Assembly: GCA_017458805.1 (NCBI GenBank)
Contig: JAFTAC010000178.1
Coordinates: forward strand, 1-13,490
From: Victivallales bacterium
GTDB taxonomy: Bacteria > Verrucomicrobiota > Lentisphaeria > Oligosphaerales > Oligosphaeraceae
Length of the DNA stretch: 13,490 nt
Reading direction: 5' to 3'
The position numbers were made by a program, and so were the translations under genes. Below, in pieces: positions 1 to 6,985 of the stretch. Position 1 is the first letter of the stretch. Each line of letters starts with the position of its first letter. A model generated the notes under the pieces. It saw nothing but the letters and a program-made list of their open reading frames with translations, searched no databases and was not told the origin of the DNA.

Positions 1-14
1 AAAACTCCATGAAA

Positions 15-78
15 TCGTCTTTTTCCGCGTATTTTCACGCGGAAAAAGACGAATCTTCATACAGGGTCAAAGACCCTG
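15..78. repeat. Paired-hairpin repeat element, copy 1 (downstream of htpG)
   Basis: Two perfect inverted repeats stand in tandem. The first has 16-bp arms (15-30 and 37-52) around a 6-nt loop. The second has 7-bp arms (62-68 CAGGGTC, 72-78 GACCCTG) around AAA and is followed by ACTAC. The same layout occurs at 6946-7010: a long hairpin beginning YRTCTT and ending CCGCG, a short gap, then a CAGGG/CCCTG hairpin followed by R-CTAC. Both copies lie downstream of a minus-strand gene, so they could act as transcription ends or mRNA stabilisers for htpG. The U-tract after the long hairpin on the minus strand is only TTTC, so terminator function is uncertain. A dispersed REP-like repeat is the other reading. 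Confidence 0.6.
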
Positions 79-112
79 ACTACAGTTTTGCAACAGCCCC
101 TTACGCATAGTC

Positions 113-144
113 GCGCACTACGTGCGCTGGCCGCTTTCGCGGCC
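113..144. repeat. Two small adjacent hairpins
   Basis: GCGCAC (113-118) pairs with GTGCGC (122-127) around TAC, and GGCCGC (129-134) pairs with GCGGCC (139-144) around TTTC. Both lie between the htpG stop codon and the paired-hairpin element, in the transcript's 3' flank. They may be further units of the same palindromic repeat family. No gene was found in 1-211. Confidence 0.5.
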
Positions 145-211
145 CAACTTCCAATTCCATTTTCGCCTTCAACAAAACCGCGCTATAACTTATTCTGAGG
201 GAAAATCTAAG

Positions 212-2158
212 CTACAGGCGTTCTACCTCAGCCTCGCTGTCCTTGACGAGCAGCGCGCTGACGGCCTTGGCGAAGGCCAGCGGGTCTTCCAGAGGCATTT
301 GCGCCGTCAGAAGGGCCTCGCCGTAGAGCATGGAGGCGTATTCGTCCAGCTTTGCGTTCTTGGCATCCTTCGCCACCAGCTTGCGCATGGAGACAATCAG
401 CGGATGCGACGCGTTGATTTCCAAAATGCGTTTGGATGGCGGCATGTCGGGGGTGATGCTCTTCATCATGCGCTCCATCGCAGCGCCATACGCACCCTCG
501 TCGCCAACGAGGCAGCATGCGCTCTCCGTCAGACGGTTGGAGAGGCGGACCTCCTTCACCTTGTCGCCAAGTTTCTCCTTGATGACGGCCAGCAGGTCCT
601 TGTTCTCCTCTGCATCGGCCTTGCGCTGTTCCTCCTTCGCCTTTTTCTCGTCCTCAGTATCGAGGTCGATGTCGCCATTGCCGATCATGCGGAATTTCTT
701 TTCCTTGTAATCAGGCAAGTCGGTCATAATCCACTCGTCAACGGGGTCGGTGCAGAAAAGCACCTCGTAACCCTTCGCCTTGAAGGCCTCCAGCTGCGGG
801 GAGCTGGCAGCCGCCTGCTCGTTGTCCGCAAACAAGTAGTAGATTTCCTTCTGTGATTCAGGCATACGGGAAACGTAGTCCGCCAGTGTGGTCTTCTTGC
901 CAGTCTCCATCGTGGAGCTGGAGAAGAGAAGCAGCTCGCTCAGACGTTCACGATTGGCGAAGTCGGTGTGCAGCCCTTCCTTCAGCACTGGACCGAAGGC
1001 TTCCCAGAACTTGAGGTACTTGTCGAAGTTCTTCTCCTTCATCTCGTCCAAGGTGGAAAGCACCTTGCTGACGAGGTTCTTCTGGATGAGGCGCACCGTC
1101 CTGTTCTCCTGGAGGATTTCACGGGAGACATTCAACGGCAGGTCGGATGAATCCACGACACCGCGCAGGAAGCGCATATAGCTTGGCACCAGCTCCTCGC
1201 ACTTGTCTGTGATGAAGACGCGGTGCACGTAGAGCTGCACGCCTTTGTCCTTCTGCTCTGGCATGAACATGTCGAAGGCGGGCTTCTCGGGGATGAAAAT
1301 CAGAGCGCGGAACTCCGTCTGTCCTTCCACGTTCCAGTGGATGGTCTCCAGCGGGTTCATAAAATCATGGCTGATGTGGCGGTAGAATTCGTTGTACTCC
1401 TCCTCCTTGACCTCGGACTTTGCCTTCTGCCAGATGGCCTTCATGGAGTTCAGCGTCTCCTCCTTGATGGTGACGGTCGGCTCCGCACCTTCGACGGGCT
1501 TGCCATCGTCGTCGTACTTGCGCTCCTCGCGCCGTATGTCCATGCAAATCGGGTGTTCGACATAGTTGGAGAAGCGTTCGACAGTCTTGCGAATCTTCCA
1601 CTCGTCCAGGAACTCCTTGTTGTCGTCCGTCAGCTTCAGGATGACATCTGTGCCACGCCCGTCGCGCTCGGCAGGCTCGATGCTGAAGAAGCCATCGCCC
1701 TTGGAGTTCCAGCGGAACGCCTGCCCGCCTTGCTTCTTGGTGACGATGGTCACCTCGGAGGCGACCATGAACGCAGAGTAGAAGCCCACGCCGAACTGGC
1801 CAATCAGTTCAGGCGACAGTGCGTCCTTGTTCTGCTGAAGCTGCTCCATGAACCGCTTGGTGCCCGAGCTGGCGATGGTGCCGATGTTCTCCTCAAGCTC
1901 CTTTTCGCTCATGCCAATGCCGTTGTCGCGGATGGTCAGGGTGCCTGCGTCCTTGTCGGGTATCAGTTTGATTTTCCACTCGGTGTCCTTCTCAATGCCG
2001 TCCTGCCCCGTCAACGAGGCGAAGCGCGCACGGTCAATGGCGTCGGATGCGTTCGATATCAGCTCGCGGAGGAAAATCTCCTTGTTCGAATAAAGGGAGT
2101 GGATGACAAGATCCAATAGTTTCTGTACTTCTGTTTTGAATGGACGTGGTTCGGTCAT
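212..2158 (-). CDS. htpG: Molecular chaperone HtpG (bacterial Hsp90)
   Basis: ATP-dependent cytosolic chaperone of the Hsp90 family, predicted 648 residues (E. coli HtpG has 624). The N-terminal GHKL ATPase domain is clear: ELISNASDA around residues 32-40, with the conserved ATP/Mg Asn at 36; DNGIGM at 78-83; GTIASSGTK at 93-101 in the ATP lid; and GQFGVGFYS at 120-128. The middle domain carries NVSREILQ, which contains the arginine that contacts the ATP gamma phosphate in this family. A charged segment rich in E, D and K precedes the C-terminal dimerisation domain. The frame is open upstream to 2221, but I chose the ATG at 2158 because an AAGG ribosome binding site lies 9 nt upstream and MTEPRPFKTE matches the family's usual beginning. 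It is monocistronic by position. Identification is secure. Confidence 0.97.
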   Translation of the reverse strand: MTEPRPFKTEVQKLLDLVIHSLYSNKEIFLRELISNASDAIDRARFASLTGQDGIEKDTEWKIKLIPDKDAGTLTIRDNGIGMSEKELEENIGTIASSGTKRFMEQLQQNKDALSPELIGQFGVGFYSAFMVASEVTIVTKKQGGQAFRWNSKGDGFFSIEPAERDGRGTDVILKLTDDNKEFLDEWKIRKTVERFSNYVEHPICMDIRREERKYDDDGKPVEGAEPTVTIKEETLNSMKAIWQKAKSEVKEEEYNEFYRHISHDFMNPLETIHWNVEGQTEFRALIFIPEKPAFDMFMPEQKDKGVQLYVHRVFITDKCEELVPSYMRFLRGVVDSSDLPLNVSREILQENRTVRLIQKNLVSKVLSTLDEMKEKNFDKYLKFWEAFGPVLKEGLHTDFANRERLSELLLFSSSTMETGKKTTLADYVSRMPESQKEIYYLFADNEQAAASSPQLEAFKAKGYEVLFCTDPVDEWIMTDLPDYKEKKFRMIGNGDIDLDTEDEKKAKEEQRKADAEENKDLLAVIKEKLGDKVKEVRLSNRLTESACCLVGDEGAYGAAMERMMKSITPDMPPSKRILEINASHPLIVSMRKLVAKDAKNAKLDEYASMLYGEALLTAQMPLEDPLAFAKAVSALLVKDSEAEVERL

Positions 2159-2191
2159 AATAGGTTGCCTTCTTTCCTTTGGGAAACACAT

Positions 2192-2221
2192 ATTTTCACC
2201 CTGTTTGAAACCGTTTCCCAA
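2192..2221 (-). promoter_or_regulatory. Candidate htpG promoter with overlapping LacI-type operator
   Basis: On the minus strand a weak sigma-70-like pair is visible: TTGGGA (2216-2221) and GAAAAT (2192-2197), 18 bp apart. The stretch GGGAAACGGTTTCA (2206-2219) overlaps the -35 and spacer and matches 13 of 14 positions of the TGNAARCGNWWWCA operator core used by CcpA and related LacI-family regulators. A 9-bp inverted repeat, TTGGGAAAC (2179-2187) and GTTTCCCAA (2213-2221), brackets the -10 region. No CIRCE element or convincing sigma-32 promoter is present. Regulation by a LacI-family protein is inference. Confidence 0.3.
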
Positions 2222-2299
2222 TGGTTTCAGCAGGTTTTTGTTTGTTTGACAGAAAACTATTCAGAAGGGGAGCTAATTGCCACAGGCCGCCTGTTTTTC

Positions 2300-2338
2300 T
2301 GCACCTTGCCGCTCCGCTTCGCTACGCGGCACGGTGCA
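2300..2338. repeat. Imperfect 13-bp hairpin inside the inverted-repeat element
   Basis: TGCACCTTGCCGC (2300-2312) pairs with GCGGCACGGTGCA (2326-2338) with one mismatch, around a 13-nt loop. A small hairpin with a T-run, ACAGG/CCTGT at 2282-2294 followed by TTTTCT, precedes it. That one is terminator-like on the plus strand, where no gene ends. Confidence 0.6.
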
Positions 2339-2360
2339 AAGAGACTGGTGACTGATGTGT

Positions 2361-2431
2361 CCGTGGGTTGCGCTCGCCGCTAACGCGGCTTCGCTTCACC
2401 CACGGCTATGTTCCTGTCGCCGCTATGCGGC
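2361..2431. repeat. Nested palindromes of CCGTGGGT / GCCGC type
   Basis: CCGTGGGT (2361-2368) pairs with ACCCACGG (2398-2405), enclosing GCCGC-TAAC-GCGGC (2376-2389). A second GCCGC-TAT-GCGGC hairpin follows at 2419-2431. The outer palindrome is followed by CTATG, resembling the CTAC that follows the CAGGG hairpins at 62-78 and 6993-7010. This suggests a common family of intergenic palindromic repeats. Confidence 0.55.
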
Positions 2432-2479
2432 TTATCCTTCTGAATAGATATGTTTGACAGGAAACTGCCTGAAATGTTC

Positions 2480-4783
2480 CTACATATTCAGGTCAATTTT
2501 AATCTTCGGGAAGGCGGTGAGCTGGAACATGATCATCGCCTCGAAGTCGTTGTTGTCCCAGCCGACGCCCACCGCCATGGTCCAGCAGTGCAGTTGCCTC
2601 CGCAGGATATAGCGGTGTTCGGAGAGGCGGCTCTTGTCGAAGTCGTACTCCGCCGAAATCTCCAGCGAGGTGATTTGATTCAGCGGGATGAACAAGTCCG
2701 CCACAATCACGTCGGCGGACTCGAACCGCTTCTTGAGGTAGCTGCTTTCGCCAGAGAGATCAACCAGTGAACTGCCCATCGACCAGACACTCCGCGAGAT
2801 GTGCTCGTTTCGGTAGATGTAGCGCGTCCTGAAGTTCAGTTCATCCTCCTTGCCGATGCGGTAGCCGACTTCGCCTCGCTGAATGTCCCCCTCGCCGATG
2901 TCATGGACAAGCGCCGCCCAGAAACTCAAGTCCTCCCGTGGATTGAAGTCCAGCCGATTCCCCAAATCCCCTGGATGACGTCCTGACTCCTCGCCTCTGT
3001 CGAAATGGAAGTCAATGTAGGACTGGAGGCGCAAGACAGGCGACGTGCCCTGTTCCCGCCGCGTCAACAGCCGCTGGTCAACGCCCAGGCGGATGAAGTG
3101 CTGCTTTTCCAGGCGGTCGATATCGTCGAAATAGTAGATGTGGTCGCGGTCATGGGACGGCTCGGGCGCATACGTGTAGTTGACGTATGGCTCTACAATA
3201 TGGCGCAACCCGTTGATCTCCAGCGTCTCGTTGGAGAGTGCCATCCAGTCGCCATAGAGGCTTGTGCGCAACTCCGCCCCGGTTTCGAATGCCATGCGCA
3301 TAATCTCGCCGCCTTCGGCATCGTAGTAGTTGACCTGCTCCTTCGCGTAGGGCTTGTCGGGGTTATCAACTTCCAGCATGTCCGCCAGGTCGTTCTTCGT
3401 GACGCGCCGCTTGCTGGAACGGCTGTAGTAGGTTGCGGCCAGACCGCCTCGCGGCGTGAATGTTGCCTTGTCCCACAGCGATATGGGCAAATACAAGAAG
3501 TGCTGCGAGTGAAGCCGCCAGCTTTCGTAGTTGTGCGGGTCGTCATAAAGCCCCTCGACGTAGATGTCGGGGATAAGGCTTGACCGTCTGCGGTCGAACT
3601 CACGCCATTTCAAGGAGTAATATCCAAGTTGCGTAGAGGATGCATACTGGAGTGGCGTGTAGGGCACCGTCCATCTCGGCACCTCGAAGCGCAGTTCGGG
3701 AAGGGATTCCACCACCGTGTAGAAGTCGTTGACGCGCGGACGCACCGCCAGCCCTACGCTGAAAAACTCGCTGTCATACATGAAATCCACGAATGTCTTG
3801 GGCTGCTGCTTGCGCCTGTAGTCGCTCTTGAACCACTCCTCCAGCATGTCGATGTCGCTCAACTTGTCGATATTGGCGCGCAGGGTCAGCCCCTCGGCGA
3901 GGTTTTCGCGCCAGTAAGCATTGATGCGCCAGCGTTCATCCTTCGTGTGCCAGCGCCTGTTGTAGCCGTGCTCCGTCTCGGGCGGGTCACTGTCCTTCAG
4001 ACCATATAGCAGCGTCTTCACCTCGCGTTTTTCCGAATCGTACTCGCCCTCGCTGCCAAGACCAATGCCGCGCTTGCTCATCAAATCAACATAGAGATTG
4101 AGCGAGCCCTTCGGGACAGGATGCCAGATGCGCCCCAGCCGCAGATAGGCTCCGCGCTTGCCTGAATAGCCAGGACGGATGATGAACCCGCTGGTGCCAT
4201 CCACGTTGCCCCAAAGATAGGGGAAGTAGAAGACGGGCACCCCGCCGAACTTCAGCATGACATGCTTTGCAGAGAAGGTCCTGTCCTCGTTATACTTGAC
4301 GCTGGATGCGTAGAGGCAGTAGTGCGGCTCATGTCTGTCGCAGGTGGAGAGCCACAGCTTGCTCATCTTCATGCTACCCTTGTCATCTGTTGCGCCACCC
4401 TGCCCCGCACTGTGCCATATCGGCGAATCCAGGCGGTATGGGCCGAAATTCAACTGGCGTTTCTCCAGATTGCCGCTCACGGCGGGAGCCTCCCAGCTGC
4501 TGCCATCCTCCGATGTGATGTGGACGTTCCCTGCGGCTTTGAACTCAGTGGTCTCGCGGTTCACGGCAAGCTCGTTGGCCGTGAGGTACAGCTTGCCGTA
4601 TTTCAGCTTTACATTGCCAGTCGCCTTGAAGAGGCCCGTTTCAATATCCTGCTGCATGTCGTCGGCGGAAAGCTCCAGCTCCTCCGCCTCGCCAACCACC
4701 TGCTCGACAACATCCTTCTCCTTGGCGTAAACGCACAAAGAGAGGAGCAGCAAAACTACGCAAAACCAACTGACACGCCGCAT
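2480..4783 (-). CDS. lptD: LptD/OstA-type LPS assembly outer-membrane protein
   Basis: Predicted 767-residue outer-membrane protein of the LptD family, which with LptE inserts lipopolysaccharide into the outer leaflet. A signal peptide covers residues 1-20 (MRRVSWF, a leucine-rich core, then CVYA before KEKD). Residues about 38-95 form an LptA/OstA-like beta-jellyroll (FKATGNVKLKYG, then FKAAGNVHI). The family pattern STCDRHEPHYCLYA occurs at 146-159, and GGVPVFYFPYLWG at 180-192. The rest, rich in alternating aromatic strands, should be the beta-barrel. RRQLHCW near 733 corresponds in position to the C-terminal cysteine region of E. coli LptD, but with one cysteine rather than a CC pair. The frame is open to a GTG at 4810; I chose the ATG at 4783 because AAGGA lies 5 nt upstream. 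It begins 29 nt after the SGNH hydrolase gene ends, so they are probably cotranscribed. Confidence 0.88.
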   Translation of the reverse strand: MRRVSWFCVVLLLLSLCVYAKEKDVVEQVVGEAEELELSADDMQQDIETGLFKATGNVKLKYGKLYLTANELAVNRETTEFKAAGNVHITSEDGSSWEAPAVSGNLEKRQLNFGPYRLDSPIWHSAGQGGATDDKGSMKMSKLWLSTCDRHEPHYCLYASSVKYNEDRTFSAKHVMLKFGGVPVFYFPYLWGNVDGTSGFIIRPGYSGKRGAYLRLGRIWHPVPKGSLNLYVDLMSKRGIGLGSEGEYDSEKREVKTLLYGLKDSDPPETEHGYNRRWHTKDERWRINAYWRENLAEGLTLRANIDKLSDIDMLEEWFKSDYRRKQQPKTFVDFMYDSEFFSVGLAVRPRVNDFYTVVESLPELRFEVPRWTVPYTPLQYASSTQLGYYSLKWREFDRRRSSLIPDIYVEGLYDDPHNYESWRLHSQHFLYLPISLWDKATFTPRGGLAATYYSRSSKRRVTKNDLADMLEVDNPDKPYAKEQVNYYDAEGGEIMRMAFETGAELRTSLYGDWMALSNETLEINGLRHIVEPYVNYTYAPEPSHDRDHIYYFDDIDRLEKQHFIRLGVDQRLLTRREQGTSPVLRLQSYIDFHFDRGEESGRHPGDLGNRLDFNPREDLSFWAALVHDIGEGDIQRGEVGYRIGKEDELNFRTRYIYRNEHISRSVWSMGSSLVDLSGESSYLKKRFESADVIVADLFIPLNQITSLEISAEYDFDKSRLSEHRYILRRQLHCWTMAVGVGWDNNDFEAMIMFQLTAFPKIKIDLNM

Positions 4784-4812
4784 ATCGTTCCTTCTAACCA
4801 TCACATTCACAA

Positions 4813-5961
4813 TTACTCAGCAGGCACAAACCGCTCCCCAAGGGCCATGGGGCTGGCACTGTCAACAAACGTTCCTTTGCCATAGACGGAGGCCTTCATG
4901 CTCGGACGCATCTTCTCCATCATCACCTTGGCATAGCCCACGCTGCACTCCGTTATTTCCAGGTTGGACTTGTTGTATTTGTAGCCCTCGTACCCTGTCA
5001 TGAACATCACTTCGGCACGCTGCCCCGCCTTGAAGGGCCCCTTGATGGTGAAGGTCATGTTCAGCGGTGACTTCAGCTTCTCGGGATTTCGGCTCTTCAA
5101 GGTCAGCTTAACTTCAGGTGCATCTGCCTGCACTTCAAGGGAAAGCACATACCACCCTGCAATCAGCGGCGAGGTGCATTTCTCCTCGTCATTCCACAGG
5201 TTCGTCACCTCGACCCCAAACTTCTCCATCGGGGTGTTGGCGGGCGTCGCATACTTGCGGATGTACTCCGCCGTGATGTCCGTCACCACGTCATAGCCGA
5301 AGGGCGTCGGGTGGAGCACGATGATTTCAGGCCAGTCTGGACGCGCCCGCAACGGCTTCTCGTATTCGATGATAACCACCTTGTCACCAAAACGTTCTGG
5401 TATCTCCTTGCGAAGAATCACGTTCGTCGCCGAGCCCGCCTTGTCGCGGTACTTCATGTGCTCCACCCCCTCGGGCTTGGCGTTCTTCACGGGTGCAGCT
5501 GGAAGTATCGTTCCCCAGAAGACCTTCTCGGTGCATTTGCGCGCCAGCAACCCCTCGATAATCTGAAGGATGCGGTCCGCCGTGCCTCGTGCAATGACAG
5601 GCACGGTGTTGTCATCTTTCGCGGAGTTGCTGTCGTTTATGCCAATCAACAGATGATAGTAGCGGCAATTGGGGATGTTGTTCACGTCGTTCAGCCTCGC
5701 CAGCACGTTACCCGTGCGGTTGCCGCCCTCCCCTGCATGGCTATAGCCGAACTTCGCCGTGTGGACGCCCACGAACGCCATGTTCGGAACCTTCGCCACC
5801 AGGTGCTTTCTGAAGTAGTCCCCCTCCTGTGCCCAAGTGATGCTGTCACCTATCATGCACAGCTCTATCTGCCTGCCCGCCACATCTTTCGGTTCCACAG
5901 CCATAAGCCCCATCGAAGCCACAACCATCATCATCAACGCAAATCTGGGAATGTTCATCAT
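4813..5961 (-). CDS. Exported SGNH/GDSL-like hydrolase with extra C-terminal domain
   Basis: Predicted 382 residues. An N-terminal hydrophobic run (about 7-21) with a likely cleavage after MGLMA suggests export. The SGNH fold is supported by block I, MIGDSITW (36-43, nucleophile Ser40); an oxyanion-type region, HAGEGGNRTGN (75-85); block III, GIND (107-110, Asn109); and block V, LHPTPFGYD (216-224, His217). The Asp normally three residues before the catalytic His (DxxH) is Ile214 here, so activity may rely on a Ser-His dyad or be altered. Residues 235-382 look like a separate beta-rich domain I do not recognise. Substrate unknown; esterases acting on acylated glycans are one possibility. The ATG at 5961 has AGAGGA 9 nt upstream; a second ATG follows at once. 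The gene lies 16 nt after the amidohydrolase and 29 nt before lptD. Confidence 0.75.
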   Translation of the reverse strand: MMNIPRFALMMMVVASMGLMAVEPKDVAGRQIELCMIGDSITWAQEGDYFRKHLVAKVPNMAFVGVHTAKFGYSHAGEGGNRTGNVLARLNDVNNIPNCRYYHLLIGINDSNSAKDDNTVPVIARGTADRILQIIEGLLARKCTEKVFWGTILPAAPVKNAKPEGVEHMKYRDKAGSATNVILRKEIPERFGDKVVIIEYEKPLRARPDWPEIIVLHPTPFGYDVVTDITAEYIRKYATPANTPMEKFGVEVTNLWNDEEKCTSPLIAGWYVLSLEVQADAPEVKLTLKSRNPEKLKSPLNMTFTIKGPFKAGQRAEVMFMTGYEGYKYNKSNLEITECSVGYAKVMMEKMRPSMKASVYGKGTFVDSASPMALGERFVPAE

Positions 5962-5977
5962 CTGCTATTATCCTCTC

Positions 5978-6889
5978 TCAATCATCCAACTCAAAGAACT
6001 TGATGGCGTTCTGGCGGGTTATCTTGTCAAAGACCTCCTGCGACAGCTTGCCGTTGTCCTTCCACTCGATAAGCATCGGACGCAGGGACGAATAGTGCTT
6101 CGGGCCGCAGCAGTCCGTACCGAAGAAGAGGCGGTCCTGGAACTCTGTCAGGAAAGCGCATGCGAAATCGGGGTCGCGCCCCAGCGTGAACGATGCATCG
6201 GAGAGTTCGCCGTACAAGTTCGCATAGGTTCTGAAGAAAAGCGGTACCACGCCTGGCTCCGTGATGGGGCCTTTGAGGTAGGAGGTGCGCGGCCAGCGCG
6301 GCGTCTGCCCACCATCAGGGAAAAAGGCTGGCTTGCGCTGCGCGGGAGTCTTCAGCCGTTCCAGTTCCATCCAGAAAATCGGACCATGCGCAATGAACTT
6401 GAGCTTCGGAAAACGCTGCAACGAATGTTCCAGCTGCGGTAGGCCTGGCTCATCATAGAGGCCAAAGTCGCCGTCAGGCTGGTCGGAACCGTCGAACGTC
6501 ACGGGCATCTCCGTGTCCTGGGCGTGCTTGAAAAGGTTCTGCACCATAGGGTGCCTCATTGGCATATTGGGCATGATTTCACCGATGCCCTTGCAGCCAC
6601 GCTCCTTGTAGTACTCCATCACCTTATAGAGCGGCGCATCCACTGCGTTCGTCAGCGCACGCGGGTCGATGTTGCAGAAGGGGATGAAACGCTTGGGATA
6701 CGCCTCGCATATCTCCAAAATGTCCTCGTTGGACTGCGGAAGATAAATCTCGGGGCTCACAACGGGCAGCAGGAAACCTCGCTCGATATCCTGCTCGTCA
6801 TAGAGCTTGAGAAGCTCCTCGGGGTTGCAGAAGCGGCACCCGAATGGAACGGGGTGGCGGTAACAATGCGCATGGATGTCGATGAACAT
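5978..6889 (-). CDS. Amidohydrolase-2 family TIM-barrel protein
   Basis: Predicted 303-residue cytoplasmic protein of the metal-dependent amidohydrolase family (Amidohydrolase_2, which includes decarboxylases and lactonases). The DxHxH motif opens the protein (MFIDIHAH, Asp4, His6, His8). KGIGEI (100-105), FIAHGPIFW (166-174, His168) and FFGTDCCGP (256-263, Asp259) mark later strands of the barrel. At the beta-5 position, where related proteins have a metal-binding His, this one reads TFDGSD (Asp133). I chose the ATG at 6889 so the protein begins directly at the metal motif; the longer frame needs a TTG at 6895, and the ribosome binding site is weak either way. It heads the cluster with the SGNH hydrolase and lptD. 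The reaction and substrate cannot be told from sequence. Confidence 0.8.
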   Translation of the reverse strand: MFIDIHAHCYRHPVPFGCRFCNPEELLKLYDEQDIERGFLLPVVSPEIYLPQSNEDILEICEAYPKRFIPFCNIDPRALTNAVDAPLYKVMEYYKERGCKGIGEIMPNMPMRHPMVQNLFKHAQDTEMPVTFDGSDQPDGDFGLYDEPGLPQLEHSLQRFPKLKFIAHGPIFWMELERLKTPAQRKPAFFPDGGQTPRWPRTSYLKGPITEPGVVPLFFRTYANLYGELSDASFTLGRDPDFACAFLTEFQDRLFFGTDCCGPKHYSSLRPMLIEWKDNGKLSQEVFDKITRQNAIKFFELDD

Positions 6890-6945
6890 TTGCAAAATCT
6901 CGAATTGTCGTTTTTAGGTTGAAATGGAGAGTTTTTAAGAAAGGA

Positions 6946-6985
6946 ACCATCTTCTCCCCGCGCCAAAGCGCGGGGAGAAGATGGT
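6946..6985 (-). terminator. 18-bp perfect hairpin, likely terminator after the Gfo/Idh/MocA gene
   Basis: The arms 6946-6963 and 6968-6985 are exact complements around a CAAA loop, giving an 18-bp GC-rich stem. On the minus strand the stem is followed by TCCTTTCTTAAAAA, a pyrimidine-rich though broken U-tract. It lies about 35 nt past the oxidoreductase stop codon and 57 nt before the amidohydrolase start, so it probably separates the two units. It is also the long arm of repeat copy 2. Confidence 0.55.

Larger units (their letters stand above)
2243..2465. mobile_element. MITE-like element: terminal inverted repeats flanked by direct repeats
   Basis: The 321-nt gap between htpG and lptD holds no gene but a structured insert. 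CTATTCAGAAGG (2257-2268) is repeated as its exact complement CCTTCTGAATAG (2436-2447), giving 12-bp perfect terminal inverted repeats of a 191-bp unit. Outside them lie near-identical 15-nt direct repeats, TGTTTGACAGAAAAC (2243-2257) and TGTTTGACAGGAAAC (2451-2465), one base different. The first direct repeat overlaps the inverted repeat by one base. The interior is a series of palindromes (2300-2338, 2361-2405 and 2419-2431) and no open frame. A non-autonomous miniature transposon fits this, but so does a dispersed palindromic repeat or a structured RNA. The direct repeats are long for a target duplication and one lies 3 nt outside the inverted repeat. Confidence 0.5.

Noticed and set aside
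1223..2119. A 298-codon plus-strand frame opposite htpG, and similar plus-strand frames opposite lptD, the SGNH gene and the fusion gene
   Set aside because: All are antisense shadows of confidently identified minus-strand genes, with low-complexity Leu/Val/Ala-rich translations.
2159..2221. Extended N-terminus of HtpG from 2221
   Set aside because: The extra 21 residues do not belong to the family, would cover the likely promoter and have no ribosome binding site.
2282..2298. Hairpin plus T-run as a plus-strand terminator
   Set aside because: The stem is only 5 bp and no plus-strand gene ends there; it lies within the palindromic element.
2159..2479. CIRCE element or sigma-32 promoter for htpG
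   Set aside because: No TTAGCACTC-N9-GAGTGCTAA and no CTTGAAA/CCCCAT pair at proper spacing could be found.
4781..4810. GTG at 4810 as start of lptD
   Set aside because: AAGGA lies 5 nt before the ATG at 4783, which also gives a normal signal peptide.
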